Numbered from the stretch's first letter, positions 1 to 8,827 are shown. The stretch is 64,000 nt of DNA from Stenotrophomonas indicatrix (GCF_002750975.1 NZ_PEJS01000001.1:806001-870000); one strand, 5' to 3'. Numbers and translations: made by a program. The notes: generated from the sequence alone by a model not told the origin.

Positions 1-207
1 GAGTGAAGTGATGTGTCCACGGCAACGTCCTCAGGGTGGGCAGGGCGGGGGATGATCAACAACCATGCAGGGCGGTATGCCCTTGCCCAACCGACCGGGC
101 GCTGCAGCAGGAGCTCCTGTCCGGCCATCGAATCCCATCACGGGTGAAGTGGATGTTGAGAGCGATGGCGCCGGCAGCTTGGGCGACCTGCGCGGTGCGT
201 CCTTGCC

Positions 208-1248
208 TCAGCGCCGCTCGTACCAACCGCGCGATGCATTGACGATGCGCACCACCGACAGCATCACCGGTACTTCGATCAGCACGCCGACCACGGTCGC
301 CAACGCCGCGCCGGAATGCACGCCGAACAGGCCCACGGCGGTGGCCACGGCCAGTTCGAAGAAGTTGCTGGCGCCGATCAGCGCCGAGGGACCGGCCACG
401 CAGTGGGCAACCCCCAGGCGCCGGTTGAGCAGGTAGGCCAGCCCGGAGTTGAAGTAGACCTGGATCAGGATCGGCACCGCCAGGATGGCGATGACCAGCG
501 GCTGCTGCACGATCTGCTCGCCCTGGAAACCGAACAACAGCACCAGCGTCAGCAGCAGGGCCAGCAGCGAGACCGGGCCCAGCGTGCGCAGCGCGGACTG
601 CAGGCCAGCCTGGCCGCGACGGGCCAGCATCCAGCGCCGCAGCAGTGCGGCCACCAGCACCGGCGCGATGATGTACAGCGACACCGACAGCAGCAGCGTG
701 TCCCATGGCACGCTGATCGCCGACAGGCCCAGCAGCAGCGCCACCACCGGTGCATAGGCCACCACCATGATCGCGTCGTTCAACGCCACCTGGCTGAGGG
801 TGAAATTGGCATCGCCGCGGCACAGGTTGCTCCACACGAAGACCATCGCGGTGCAGGGCGCTGCTGCCAGCAGGATCAGCCCGGCGATGTAGCTGTCGAT
901 CTGCGCGGCGGGCAGCGCGTCGGCGAACACGTGGCGCAGGAAGAACCAACCCAGCAACGCCATCGAGAAAGGCTTGACTGCCCAGTTGATGAACAGCGTT
1001 ACGCCGATGCCTTTCCAGTGCTGGCCGAGCTGGCGCATCGCACTGAAATCAACCCGCAGCAGCATCGGGATGATCATCAGCCAGATCAGCACCGCGATGG
1101 GCAGGTTGACCTTGGCCACCTCCGCCGACGCCAGCGCAGCGAATGGCTGCGGCAGCGCGTGGCCAAGCAGGGTGCCGGCCACCATGCACAGCGCCACCCA
1201 CAGGGTCAGGTAACGCTCGAACAATCCCATCGGTGCCGGTGCGCTCAC
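208..1248 (-). CDS. ACR3-family arsenite efflux permease
   Basis: Exports arsenite, the product of ArsC, across the inner membrane. About ten hydrophobic segments fill the 346-residue chain, and it carries the ACR3-type segment AAPCTAMVFVWSN with the conserved cysteine needed for As(III) transport in this family. The usual ACR3 length is about 350 residues, so it is complete. I chose the GTG start because its GTGA overlaps the arsC stop, which implies translational coupling; an ATG six codons further in (1230) is the alternative. It is the last gene of arsR-arsC-acr3, transcribed leftwards. The 207 bp to its left show no gene I can support. Confidence 0.93.
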   Translation of the reverse strand: MSAPAPMGLFERYLTLWVALCMVAGTLLGHALPQPFAALASAEVAKVNLPIAVLIWLMIIPMLLRVDFSAMRQLGQHWKGIGVTLFINWAVKPFSMALLGWFFLRHVFADALPAAQIDSYIAGLILLAAAPCTAMVFVWSNLCRGDANFTLSQVALNDAIMVVAYAPVVALLLGLSAISVPWDTLLLSVSLYIIAPVLVAALLRRWMLARRGQAGLQSALRTLGPVSLLALLLTLVLLFGFQGEQIVQQPLVIAILAVPILIQVYFNSGLAYLLNRRLGVAHCVAGPSALIGASNFFELAVATAVGLFGVHSGAALATVVGVLIEVPVMLSVVRIVNASRGWYERR

Positions 1249-1751
1249 GCCTGGCCGTCCCCGGGCTGCACGAAACCAATGCGATCCAGCGCGTCTTTCA
1301 ACGGCCTGCGGTCGGACCATGTAGCTGCGGGCAATGCCAGCAGGGCCAGCAACCGTGCCTTGACGATGGCATGGGCCTGCGCGAATGCAGCCGCCTTGTC
1401 CTCCGCGCTGCCATCGACGGCGGCCGGATCAGGCAGGCCCCAGTGCGCGCGCACGAAATCGCCGAACACCACCGGGCATGCCTCGGCGGCCGCGGCATCG
1501 CAGACCGTGATCACCAGGTCCATCGGCGCGCCGTCGGCGAACTCGTCCCACGATTTGCTGCGCAGGCCTGCCGTTGCAATACCCTCGGCCTGCAATTGCG
1601 CAAGTGCGAACGGATTGACCTCGCCGGTGGGCTGGCTGCCGGCGCTGAAGACCTCGAAGCGATGACCGGCCCACGCCCGCAGCGTGGCTTCGGCAAGGAC
1701 GCTGCGGGCGGAATTGCCCGTGCACAGGAACAGGACGCGTTGGGTGGTCAC
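1245..1751 (-). CDS. arsC: Arsenate reductase, LMW-phosphatase fold
   Basis: Reduces arsenate to arsenite in the cytoplasm for export by the neighbouring ACR3 pump. The N-terminus holds the CX5R anion loop CTGNSAR (Cys10-Arg16), and a second cysteine pair sits in VCDAAAAEACP (Cys84 and Cys92). This three-cysteine arrangement is that of reductases that relay a disulfide to thioredoxin. The general acid aspartate is in GLPDPA. At 168 residues it is somewhat longer than Bacillus-type ArsC, with a C-terminal helical extension. It overlaps the pump gene by 4 nt and follows arsR after about 15 nt. Confidence 0.93.
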   Translation of the reverse strand: MTTQRVLFLCTGNSARSVLAEATLRAWAGHRFEVFSAGSQPTGEVNPFALAQLQAEGIATAGLRSKSWDEFADGAPMDLVITVCDAAAAEACPVVFGDFVRAHWGLPDPAAVDGSAEDKAAAFAQAHAIVKARLLALLALPAATWSDRRPLKDALDRIGFVQPGDGQA

Positions 1752-1766
1752 GAAGCAGATCTCCGG

Positions 1767-2096
1767 TCAGCAGGCGCAATCAGGGGAGGTGGGGCTGCAG
1801 GCCGGATCGGGCGAGCCTGCGCAGCAGTTGTGGGTGAGGTAGTCGATCAGGCCGGTCATCGCGCTGAAGTTGGCGCGGTAGCAGACATTGCGGCCCTGGC
1901 TCTCGCTCTCGACCAGCCCGGCCTGCAGCAGCTCCTTCAGGTGGAAGCTGAGCGTGGCCGGCGGCACCTGCAGGGCGGCGGCGATGTCACCGGCCATGCG
2001 TCCGGCCGGGCCGGCTTCGACCAGCAGCCGGAACGCGGCCAGGCGGGTGGCATGACCGAGGGCAGTGAGGGCGGCGATTGCATTCTTCGTTTCCAT
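1767..2096 (-). CDS. arsR: ArsR-family arsenite-responsive repressor
   Basis: Winged-helix repressor of the ars genes, 109 residues. The recognition helix region is PPATLSFHLKELLQAGLV. It lacks the classical ELCVCDL site in the DNA-binding helix. Instead it has Cys72 and a C-terminal cysteine cluster (Cys91-Cys92 in HNCC, then Cys100, 107 and 109), which resembles the ArsR subgroup that binds As(III) through a C-terminal NCC motif. The start is the ATG at 2096, with no good alternative in frame. The divergent arsH start lies only 17 bp away. Confidence 0.92.
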   Translation of the reverse strand: METKNAIAALTALGHATRLAAFRLLVEAGPAGRMAGDIAAALQVPPATLSFHLKELLQAGLVESESQGRNVCYRANFSAMTGLIDYLTHNCCAGSPDPACSPTSPDCAC

Positions 2097-2132
2097 ATTT
2101 CTAGAATAGTCGAATGAATGAATCCATCGCAA
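2078..2132. promoter_or_regulatory. Overlapping divergent arsR/arsH promoter-operator
   Basis: The two start codons are 17 bp apart. On the + strand TTGCAT (2078-2083) and TAGAAT (2102-2107) are 18 bp apart and would start transcription at or next to the arsH ATG. On the - strand TTGCGA (2132-2127) and TATTCT (2107-2102) would do the same for arsR. The 8-bp palindrome TTCTAGAA (2099-2106) covers both -10 elements, and an imperfect outer dyad CATTCTTCG / CGAATGAATG lies at 2081-2089 and 2111-2120. Both transcripts would be leaderless and one ArsR dimer could block both. This is read from the sequence, not tested. Confidence 0.5.
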
Positions 2133-2845
2133 GCGCCACCCTTCCGAATCTGGTCGAAGCCTCGCTTCCCCAGCCCGACCCGACCCTGCTGGGCGCCGGC
2201 CGCGCACACCCGCCGCGGATCCTGCTGTTGTATGGCTCGCTGCGCCCGCAGTCGTTCAGCCGCAAGCTGGCGCTGGAGGCCGAGCGCCTGCTGCGCCACC
2301 TCGGCTGCGAGACCCGGGTGTTCGATCCGCATGCGTTGCCCATGCTCGACAGCGTCGGCGCCGATCACCCTGAAGTGCAGCGCCTGCGCGCGTGGTCGCA
2401 CTGGTCCGAAGGCCAGGTCTGGATCAGCCCGGAGCGCCACGGCACGGTCACCGGCGTGTTCAAGAACCAGATCGACTGGCTGCCGCTGGAAGACGGCAGC
2501 GTGCGCCCGACGCAGGGCAGGGCGCTGGCGGTGATGCAGGTCAGTGGCGGTTCGCAGTCGTTCAACACGGTCAACACGCTGCGCGTGCTGGGGCGGTGGA
2601 TGCGCATGCTGACCATCCCCAACCAGTCTTCGGTGGCCAAGGCATGGCAGGAGTTCGACGAGAACGGGCGGATGAAGCCCTCGGCGTACTACGACCGGGT
2701 GGTGGATGTGATGGAGGAACTGGTCAAGTTCACCCTGCTCACGCGGGATCGTGCGGACTACCTGGTCGATCGCTACAGCGAGCGCAAGGGTGATCAGGAG
2801 GCGGCCGCATTGGCGCGTGCGGCAGGGGCAGTGGCCGCACGTTGA
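2114..2845 (+). CDS. arsH: ArsH, NADPH-dependent FMN reductase
   Basis: Flavodoxin-fold flavoprotein of arsenic clusters; known members oxidise trivalent organoarsenicals or reduce quinones and oxygen. The FMN phosphate loop is [14 protein letters not shown] (about residues 38-51), and the ArsH signature region follows around [17 protein letters not shown]. The 243-residue length and the roughly 35-residue N-terminal extension are usual for ArsH. The ATG at 2114 is the only reasonable start, which puts the gene 17 bp from arsR in the opposite direction. Arsenite-inducible, ArsR-controlled expression is inferred from that shared promoter. Confidence 0.93.
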   Translation: MNESIASATLPNLVEASLPQPDPTLLGAGRAHPPRILLLYGSLRPQSFSRKLALEAERLLRHLGCETRVFDPHALPMLDSVGADHPEVQRLRAWSHWSEGQVWISPERHGTVTGVFKNQIDWLPLEDGSVRPTQGRALAVMQVSGGSQSFNTVNTLRVLGRWMRMLTIPNQSSVAKAWQEFDENGRMKPSAYYDRVVDVMEELVKFTLLTRDRADYLVDRYSERKGDQEAAALARAAGAVAAR

Positions 2846-2933
2846 TGGCACGCGGCGGCCGCAGGGACGCGCGCATGCGCGGGCGCATCACCTCAATCCA
2901 CTACCATGGGCCACCCCACCAGGATGTGCCCCG

Positions 2934-3959
2934 ATGTCCCTCGTCATCCCGACCCTGCCCAGGCCTCCCGCCGCACGCATCGCCGCCTGGCTGATGATGC
3001 TGCTGGGCATGTGGCTGGCACTGAAGCTTGGCCTGGTGGTGACCCTGCTGTCGGGCCTGCTGGTGTTCCAGCTGACCCATGTGCTGGCCTCCACCGTGGA
3101 AGGCAAGCTGCGTCCCGGCCGGGCGCGGGCTATCGCGGTGATCGTGCTGTCGGCGGTGATCATCAGCGTGCTGGTGCTGGCCGGTATCGGCGTGGCCTCG
3201 TTCTTCCGCAACGAGACCGGTGGCCCGGACGTGCTGTTGGCGCGGTTGATGGACATCCTCAACTCCTCGCGCCACCAGGTGCCGGCCCTGCTGCAGCCCT
3301 ACATTCCCGAGGATCTGACGGCGCTGCGCGCCGCCGTGAACGAATGGGCCGCCGAGCACCAGCGCCAGCTGGGCGTGGCCGGCACATCGGTGGTGCAGGT
3401 GGGCGTGCGGGTGCTGATCGGCATGGTGCTGGGCGCGATGATCGCGCTGTATGACGAACTGCCGCTGCCGAAGATGGGTCCGCTGGCGCAGGAGCTGATC
3501 GGCCGCACCAGCCGCCTGGCCACGGCGTTCCGCCAGGTGGTGTTCGCGCAGGTGAAGATCTCGCTGCTCAACACCGTGTTCACCGCCATCTTCCTGCTGG
3601 GCGTGCTGCCGCTGTTCGGCGTGCACCTGCCGTTGTCGAAGACGCTGGTGCTGATCACCTTCCTGGCGGGCCTGCTGCCGGTGGTGGGCAACATCATCTC
3701 CAACACCATCATCGCCATCGTCGCGCTGTCGGTGTCGTTCTACGTGGCCGTGGCTGCGCTGCTGTACCTGGTGGTGATCCACAAGCTGGAGTACTTCCTC
3801 AACGCGCGCATCGTCGGCGGCGAGATCCAGGCGCGCGCCTGGGAGCTGCTGCTGGCCATGCTGGTGATGGAGGCGGCCTTCGGCCTGCCCGGGCTGGTAG
3901 CCGCGCCGGTGTTCTACGCCTACGTGAAGCGCGAACTGGTGGACCAGCGCTGGATCTGA
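2934..3959 (+). CDS. AI-2E/PerM family permease
   Basis: Inner-membrane protein of 341 residues with about seven to eight hydrophobic segments and a soluble loop near residues 85-165, the layout of the AI-2E exporter-like (PerM/YdiK) family. The C-terminal part, with HKLEYFLNARIVGGEIQARAWEL, is the most family-like stretch. Members are linked to export of autoinducer-2 or to sodium/proton exchange; substrate cannot be read from sequence. The ATG at 2934 has an AGGA 11 nt upstream; a longer reading frame begins inside arsH and was not used. It stands alone between arsH and the diguanylate cyclase. Confidence 0.85.
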   Translation: MSLVIPTLPRPPAARIAAWLMMLLGMWLALKLGLVVTLLSGLLVFQLTHVLASTVEGKLRPGRARAIAVIVLSAVIISVLVLAGIGVASFFRNETGGPDVLLARLMDILNSSRHQVPALLQPYIPEDLTALRAAVNEWAAEHQRQLGVAGTSVVQVGVRVLIGMVLGAMIALYDELPLPKMGPLAQELIGRTSRLATAFRQVVFAQVKISLLNTVFTAIFLLGVLPLFGVHLPLSKTLVLITFLAGLLPVVGNIISNTIIAIVALSVSFYVAVAALLYLVVIHKLEYFLNARIVGGEIQARAWELLLAMLVMEAAFGLPGLVAAPVFYAYVKRELVDQRWI

Positions 3960-4014
3960 CCTGCCTTCACCCGGGCAGAGCGCTACACTGATCCGCACGC
4001 CAGGGGATACATCG

Positions 4015-5757
4015 ATGGGCCGCAGGGCATCGCCAAACGGACTGCAGACCTGGCTCTGGATCCTCGGTGGCCTGTTCGTGCTGTGCACGCTGCCGCTGAT
4101 GGCCATCGCGCTGGTGCAGGGCACGCAGCGCTACACCGAAGCCGAGGCCAACCTGGTCAGCCTGCAGCAACTGCGGCAGACCTTCGAACTGGCCAATCTG
4201 GTGTCGGCCGAGCGTGGACCGGCCAACAGCCTGCTCGGCACCGACAGCAGCGATGTGCAGGAGCAGCGCCGACTGGCCGCGCAGCTGGCGGTCGCACGGC
4301 AGCGGGTGGACGCAGCGACGCAGCACCTGCAGAGCGTGTTCCAGAACGACCCGCGGGTGGTGGACGAAACACCGCGCCTGCACGAAGCGCGGCGCCGGTT
4401 GCAGACTGCGCGCGCCGCGGTCGACCGGGTGGCCGCGCTGCCAAGAGGCGAACGCTCGGCAGAGGAGGTGGAGCACGCGATCAACAACATGTTCGCGGTG
4501 TATGACCGGCTGCAGGCGCTGACCTCGGTGCAGATCAGCGATCTGGTCGCGGCTGATCGCGAAGCCGCGATTCCTGCCATGCAGGGGCAGATCCTGATCG
4601 ACCTGCGCGAGCACGGTGGCCGCTTGGCATCCAACGTGATGGCGCCGCTGGCCGTGCCCGGCGCGTGGCGCGAGTCGCAGGTACGCGCCGCGCAGCAGAC
4701 CGAGGGCCGCCTGCTGGAGCTGTGGCGGTTGGCCGCCAGCCACGAATCGGTGTTCCGCAGCGAGCCGGCGCTGTCCCTGCACTGGGACATGGCGCGCCGG
4801 CAGTTCTTTGGCCAGTCGCTGCCGATGGTGGAACAGCTGATCGACGATGGCCGGCGCGGCGTACCGCCACCCTGGACGGCGGCCGAGTTCACCGCGCGCT
4901 ACGTGCCCACCCTGCAATCGCTGGAAGCGTTGCGTGATGGCTACCTCGGCGTTTCGATCGCGCGCTTCCAGCACACCCGCAACAAGGAAGCGCTACGCCT
5001 GGCCGTGCTGGGTGCCACCGTGCTGGGTACGCTGCTGCTGCTTGCGCTGGCACTGCGCATCGCCCACGTGCAGATCCTGCGGCCGTTGCTGCAGGCGCAG
5101 GCGCAGGTGATCCAGATCGCCTCGGACACGCCGGGTGCAGAGCAGCATGCCACCCACCCGATGGCGGAAATGCAGCGCCTGTTCGATGCCATCGAGGTAC
5201 TGCGGGCGAAGTCGCACCAGCGCTCGGCATTGACCCGTGAGCTGCGCGAGCTGGCCGATACCGATCAGCTGACCGGCCTGTTGAACCGGCGCTCGCTGGA
5301 GGAACGGGTACGACAGCGGCGTGCCGAGGGAAGCACGCAGGCGGTGGTGATTCTGCTGGACGTGGACCATTTCAAGGCGATCAACGATGGCCAGGGGCAC
5401 GCGGCCGGCGATGACGTGCTGGTGCAGGTGGCGCAGTTGCTGCGCAGCCATCTGCGCCGCAACGACAGCATCGCCCGTTATGGCGGCGAGGAATTCCTGG
5501 TGCTGCTGGCCGATGGTGATCTGGCCAGTGGCCGGCGGTTGGCCGAGTCGCTGCGGGTGGCATTGCGTGCGCACGACATCGTGCTGGGCAGCCGTGACAT
5601 CCTGCGGGTCACGGCCAGCTTCGGTGTTGCCCAGGGCGCGCTTGACCCGATCGGCTGGCACGCGCTGGTGCGCGCCGCCGACGCCGCCATGTACGAGGCC
5701 AAGGCGCTGGGCCGCGACCGGGTGCAGGTGGCGGGCAGCGGACGCGCCGCGCGCTGA
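4015..5757 (+). CDS. Membrane diguanylate cyclase with periplasmic sensor
   Basis: Makes cyclic di-GMP from two GTP. The 580-residue protein has a transmembrane helix at about 12-35, a long helical periplasmic region without a recognised sensor fold, a second membrane helix at about 325-350, a short linker, and a C-terminal GGDEF domain. The active-site loop is GGEEF (490-494), a functional variant, and an RxxD inhibitory site (Arg481-Asp484) lies five residues before it, so product feedback inhibition is expected. AGGGGATAC before the ATG serves as ribosome binding site. Neighbours give no hint of the signal. Confidence 0.92.
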   Translation: MGRRASPNGLQTWLWILGGLFVLCTLPLMAIALVQGTQRYTEAEANLVSLQQLRQTFELANLVSAERGPANSLLGTDSSDVQEQRRLAAQLAVARQRVDAATQHLQSVFQNDPRVVDETPRLHEARRRLQTARAAVDRVAALPRGERSAEEVEHAINNMFAVYDRLQALTSVQISDLVAADREAAIPAMQGQILIDLREHGGRLASNVMAPLAVPGAWRESQVRAAQQTEGRLLELWRLAASHESVFRSEPALSLHWDMARRQFFGQSLPMVEQLIDDGRRGVPPPWTAAEFTARYVPTLQSLEALRDGYLGVSIARFQHTRNKEALRLAVLGATVLGTLLLLALALRIAHVQILRPLLQAQAQVIQIASDTPGAEQHATHPMAEMQRLFDAIEVLRAKSHQRSALTRELRELADTDQLTGLLNRRSLEERVRQRRAEGSTQAVVILLDVDHFKAINDGQGHAAGDDVLVQVAQLLRSHLRRNDSIARYGGEEFLVLLADGDLASGRRLAESLRVALRAHDIVLGSRDILRVTASFGVAQGALDPIGWHALVRAADAAMYEAKALGRDRVQVAGSGRAAR

Positions 5758-5762
5758 GCGGG

Positions 5763-6269
5763 TCAGCCATTGTCCGCCTGCGCCCTGCGCAGGATGTGGC
5801 CGACCATGTGCCGGGCCACGGTGCTGGGCACCGGCAGTCCGCGCCAGCGCATCGCCCCCACGCGGAACGTGGCGCTGGCCGTGGCCAGCAAGCGGCCGCT
5901 GGGCGAGGTCAGGCGCCCGCGGGTGAAGATGATGCTGCCCTTGCTGTGCTCGATCTGCCCCCAGCCGATGATGCGCCCGGGACGGGCGGGACTGACGAAA
6001 CTGGTCTTCGATTCGACCGTTACCGCCAACCGGTTGGGCGGCAGCGTTGCGTAGATCGCCGGGCCCATGCAGTCATCCAGCATCGCCGACAGGAAGCCGC
6101 CCTGGATGTTGCCCATCGGGTTGGTCAGGGCGGTGCTGGCATCGAACTCGACATTGATCTGGTCCTGTGCGGGATCGTGGCTGATGAAACGCCACCCCAG
6201 CAACAGGCCGGCCTTGGACGGAGGAAGGTCGCCGTTGATCACGCTGTACAGCAGGGACTGGGGATTCAT
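5763..6269 (-). CDS. PaaI-type hotdog thioesterase
   Basis: 168-residue single hotdog domain, probably hydrolysing an acyl-CoA in the cytoplasm. The segment NPMGNIQGGFLSAMLDDCMG matches the helix that carries the active site in PaaI/YiiD-like thioesterases: N/Q replaces the common histidine before the GG pair and the catalytic acidic residue follows (DD). The ATG at 6269 is preceded by GAGG at a good distance. It may be co-transcribed with the membrane protein gene upstream (27-nt gap). Substrate unknown. Confidence 0.85.
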   Translation of the reverse strand: MNPQSLLYSVINGDLPPSKAGLLLGWRFISHDPAQDQINVEFDASTALTNPMGNIQGGFLSAMLDDCMGPAIYATLPPNRLAVTVESKTSFVSPARPGRIIGWGQIEHSKGSIIFTRGRLTSPSGRLLATASATFRVGAMRWRGLPVPSTVARHMVGHILRRAQADNG

Positions 6270-6295
6270 GCGGGAAACCTCGGTGTGGGGGGAGG

Positions 6296-6739
6296 TCAGG
6301 CAGGTTGCAGCAGCGACAGCAGGGCCAGCAGGAATCCGATGCAGCACAGCGCGACCACGGCCGCACCGGCAGAGACCGGCGTCCTGGCACCCGTGCGCTT
6401 TCGCACGCCGGATGCGACCGCGACCGGTGGCAACGTGGCCAGCAGACAGAACAGCTGGAAGGCGACCAGCTGTGGCAGCGCGAAGTGACCACCGAAAAAG
6501 ATCAGCCAGGCCAGCATCACCCCTGCGCCGGCCAGCGCGATCCAGCCCGCGCCGACCACTTTGATCAATGCCATCAGCAGCACCTGCATGCGCGGTGGGA
6601 CGCCGCCCCAGGCCAGCCCGACCGCTTCACCGTGGTAGGGCATGAACTCCGAGCGTTTCAGGTAGGCCGCCGCGAACAGCGCGACGATGAAAAAGGCCAG
6701 CAGGTAGCTGCCGAACGCGAGCGAGGCGAACAGGTCCAT
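6296..6739 (-). CDS. Four-helix membrane protein, unknown function
   Basis: 147 residues with four strongly hydrophobic segments (about 5-27, 50-75, 80-102 and 122-144). A basic stretch, GVRKRTGAR, lies between helices 3 and 4. I do not recognise a named family. It precedes the thioesterase gene on the same strand with a 27-nt gap, so the two may form a small operon. The ATG at 6739 places the first helix immediately after the start. The next 170 bp to the right hold no gene. Confidence 0.7.
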   Translation of the reverse strand: MDLFASLAFGSYLLAFFIVALFAAAYLKRSEFMPYHGEAVGLAWGGVPPRMQVLLMALIKVVGAGWIALAGAGVMLAWLIFFGGHFALPQLVAFQLFCLLATLPPVAVASGVRKRTGARTPVSAGAAVVALCCIGFLLALLSLLQPA

Positions 6740-6910
6740 GTGCCATCCATGCCGATGCCGAGAGGGAGCCGATGGCCAGGGCAGGCGCTGCATCCCCTGG
6801 CTGGCACATGGCCATGCGATTCTTGAACGGCGCCCTGTTAGCCGCGTGTCGCGCCGATCACGGCCCTTTCTGCATCCGGAATTAACGCGTGCAGCGTGTT
6901 GCGTGCTGCA

Positions 6911-8251
6911 TCACAACGGTGTTGTGACCGACGTTGCGGCTTCACGCGTGCTGATGCCTTCCAGCTCCAGCCGCATGTGATCGAAATCGAGGGTCCAGGC
7001 CGGGAAGGCGGCCAGTACATCCCAGCCGAGCACACCCTGGTTGCGCACGCTCACCTCGGTTGGATCCTGAAGGGTGATCGCCAGCGACGGCAGCATCGCG
7101 CGCTGCCCGCCGATCTGCACCGTAACCTGTGGCCACTGTGCCACTGCGCGTTCGCTGCTGCCGCCGGCGCCGGCCAGGCGCTGGCGCGTTACCGCCAGGC
7201 CCTTCAGCACCTGCGGATGTGCGCGGGCGAAATGGGCCGACAGGGACGAGCTGCTGGCGCCGCTGTCCAGGTGCATGGGCACCTCGATGCCGCCGATGCG
7301 TGCGTCGACGAACAGATCGCTGCCCGCCAGCGCCAGGTTGCGCGGCAGGTCGGCCGCGCCGGCACCCGGTTGCGGTTGCAGCTGGCCATCGCCGCCGAAG
7401 CGGATCCGGCCCATCGCGCGCAGCACCGGGAAGCCGATGATCGCGTCGATGTGGTAGCCGCCGGGCATCGGCATGTCCAGCTGTGCATCGTCCAGCACCA
7501 GGAACACCACATTGCGCAGGTCCAGCCCGGCCAACTGCAGGCGGTCGGCGATGGCCACACGGGTGGCCACGGTGCGCCGGCTCGAACTGCCCACTGCGGC
7601 CTCGTCGCCGATCTGCAGGCCGAGCCGCTGCGCAGTGCTGGAGGAGATCACCGATAGATTGGCGCCGGTATCGAGCACCGATTCCTGCGCACGGCCGTTG
7701 ATGAGCACCGATGCGCGCGGCAGGCCGACCTTGTCGCGCGCGAATGCCGTGGGCGCAGGCGTGTACTGCTGCACGCGCTGCGGCGGCGCGCTTGCCAGTG
7801 CAGCGGCCAGTGTCGCCAGGGTCTGGCTGCCCTCCACTGCATCGCGGTCGGCAGGGCAGCGTGCGAGCACGTGCAGGGATGCCTGCGCCGCGGCTGCGGC
7901 GCGCGCGTAGTCGGCCGCAGCGAAAGCCGCATCGGCGATGACCCGCTGCGCCAGCGCGGTATCGCAGGTGCCACCGCCGCGCTGGGCAATGAAGGCCTCG
8001 GCCAGGCTGATCGCCTGCCGCTCATGCAGTTGCGCCGCTGCCTGCCGTGCCTGTGCCAGCAACGGCCACGGCGCGGGCAGCACGGCCGAGGCATCGGCCA
8101 ACGCAGACAGGTTGCCGTCGGCCGCCTCCCGCAGGCGCTCCCGCGCATCATCGGCGGAGAGCGGGCCCGCCCAGCAGGGCAGGGACAGCAGCAGGCAGAG
8201 CGCTGCCACCGACATGGCGCGGTCGCGCGGCAGCTTGGAATGTGCAGTCAT
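6911..8251 (-). CDS. Secreted protein with two retropepsin-like domains
   Basis: 446 residues. A hydrophobic signal segment (about 13-29) is followed by an alanine-rich helical region to about residue 160 and then two aspartic-protease-like domains. The first has VLDTGANLSVISS (Asp194) and the second MHLDSGASSSS (Asp329). Each D[TS]GA is followed by the hydrophobic-hydrophobic-Gly pattern (IDAIIGFPVL, NQGVLGWDVL). Single-domain retropepsin-like proteins are common in proteobacteria; two in tandem could fold as an internal dimer resembling pepsin. AGGA before the ATG supports this start. It is transcribed away from the DUF2975 gene across a 50-bp gap. Protease activity is inferred only. Confidence 0.82.
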   Translation of the reverse strand: MTAHSKLPRDRAMSVAALCLLLSLPCWAGPLSADDARERLREAADGNLSALADASAVLPAPWPLLAQARQAAAQLHERQAISLAEAFIAQRGGGTCDTALAQRVIADAAFAAADYARAAAAAQASLHVLARCPADRDAVEGSQTLATLAAALASAPPQRVQQYTPAPTAFARDKVGLPRASVLINGRAQESVLDTGANLSVISSSTAQRLGLQIGDEAAVGSSSRRTVATRVAIADRLQLAGLDLRNVVFLVLDDAQLDMPMPGGYHIDAIIGFPVLRAMGRIRFGGDGQLQPQPGAGAADLPRNLALAGSDLFVDARIGGIEVPMHLDSGASSSSLSAHFARAHPQVLKGLAVTRQRLAGAGGSSERAVAQWPQVTVQIGGQRAMLPSLAITLQDPTEVSVRNQGVLGWDVLAAFPAWTLDFDHMRLELEGISTREAATSVTTPL

Positions 8252-8279
8252 CCGAAGTATCCTGTAGATGGATAAAAAC

Positions 8280-8296
8280 TTTCTGTAAAACAGAAA
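8280..8296. promoter_or_regulatory. Palindrome upstream of first DUF2975-XRE module
   Basis: TTTCTGT-AAA-ACAGAAA, a perfect inverted repeat with 7-bp arms and a 3-bp centre. It ends 5 nt before the DUF2975 start codon and lies in the 50-bp gap shared with the divergent retropepsin-like gene. Position and symmetry suit an operator, perhaps for the XRE protein at 8828. No ribosome binding site is obvious between it and the ATG. Confidence 0.45.
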
Positions 8297-8301
8297 TTAC
8301 T

Positions 8302-8820
8302 ATGCGTGAATCAGAAAAATCAAGGCGTCTCGTCCGGGCCGCGCGCCGGCTGCGCTGGGTAGCGTGGGCGGGCGTGCTGCTGGCGCCGCTGTTGACCGTG
8401 GCAGCGCTGGCCAATACGTGGCTGGGCAGCGCCGCGCCGGTGCAGGCGGAAATGGATGCGGGTGGGTTGCCGCTGGCCTGGGCCGGTACGCTGGCGCTGG
8501 CGCAGGCGGCACTGGTGGCCGCAGCGTTGTGGCAGCTGGCGCAGCTGCTGGGCCAGGTCCGCATCGAGCGCCTCTTCCCCCTGCAGGGCAGCCGCCGCTT
8601 CGGCCGTTTTGCCGGTCTGCTGCTGCTGGCGGTGCTGGTCAATGCCGTGATGGCGCCGCTGCTGGGCGCACTGCTGTCGGCCAGCGCGCACGGCCAGCTG
8701 CGCCTGTCCATCGACGGTGCCGACCTGCTGGCCGTGCTGGTGACCCTGGTACTGTGGCTGGTAGCCCGCTTCCTCGATGCCGCAGCGCGGTACGAGGACG
8801 ACCATCATTCGATCATCTGA
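8302..8820 (+). CDS. DUF2975 membrane protein (copy 1)
   Basis: 172 residues with about four membrane segments (22-38, 58-86, 103-125, 143-160), which is the DUF2975 arrangement. The family is typically encoded directly upstream of a small YozG-like helix-turn-helix regulator, as here (8 bp gap). Function is unknown; a membrane partner of the regulator is a reasonable guess. A paralogous pair lies at 13257-14043. The ATG sits just after the TTTCTGT/ACAGAAA palindrome and has no clear Shine-Dalgarno sequence. Confidence 0.8.
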   Translation: MRESEKSRRLVRAARRLRWVAWAGVLLAPLLTVAALANTWLGSAAPVQAEMDAGGLPLAWAGTLALAQAALVAAALWQLAQLLGQVRIERLFPLQGSRRFGRFAGLLLLAVLVNAVMAPLLGALLSASAHGQLRLSIDGADLLAVLVTLVLWLVARFLDAAARYEDDHHSII

Positions 8821-8827
8821 GGCGCCG

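Noticed and set aside
1..207. Possible gene at the left edge
   Set aside because: Only short frames without homologous features; nothing supportable.
2751..2933. Longer N-terminus for the AI-2E-type permease
   Set aside because: It would overlap the end of arsH and adds Arg-rich residues before the first membrane helix; the ATG at 2934 fits better.
6740..6910. Possible small gene in the 171-bp gap
   Set aside because: No start with ribosome site and no coherent product.
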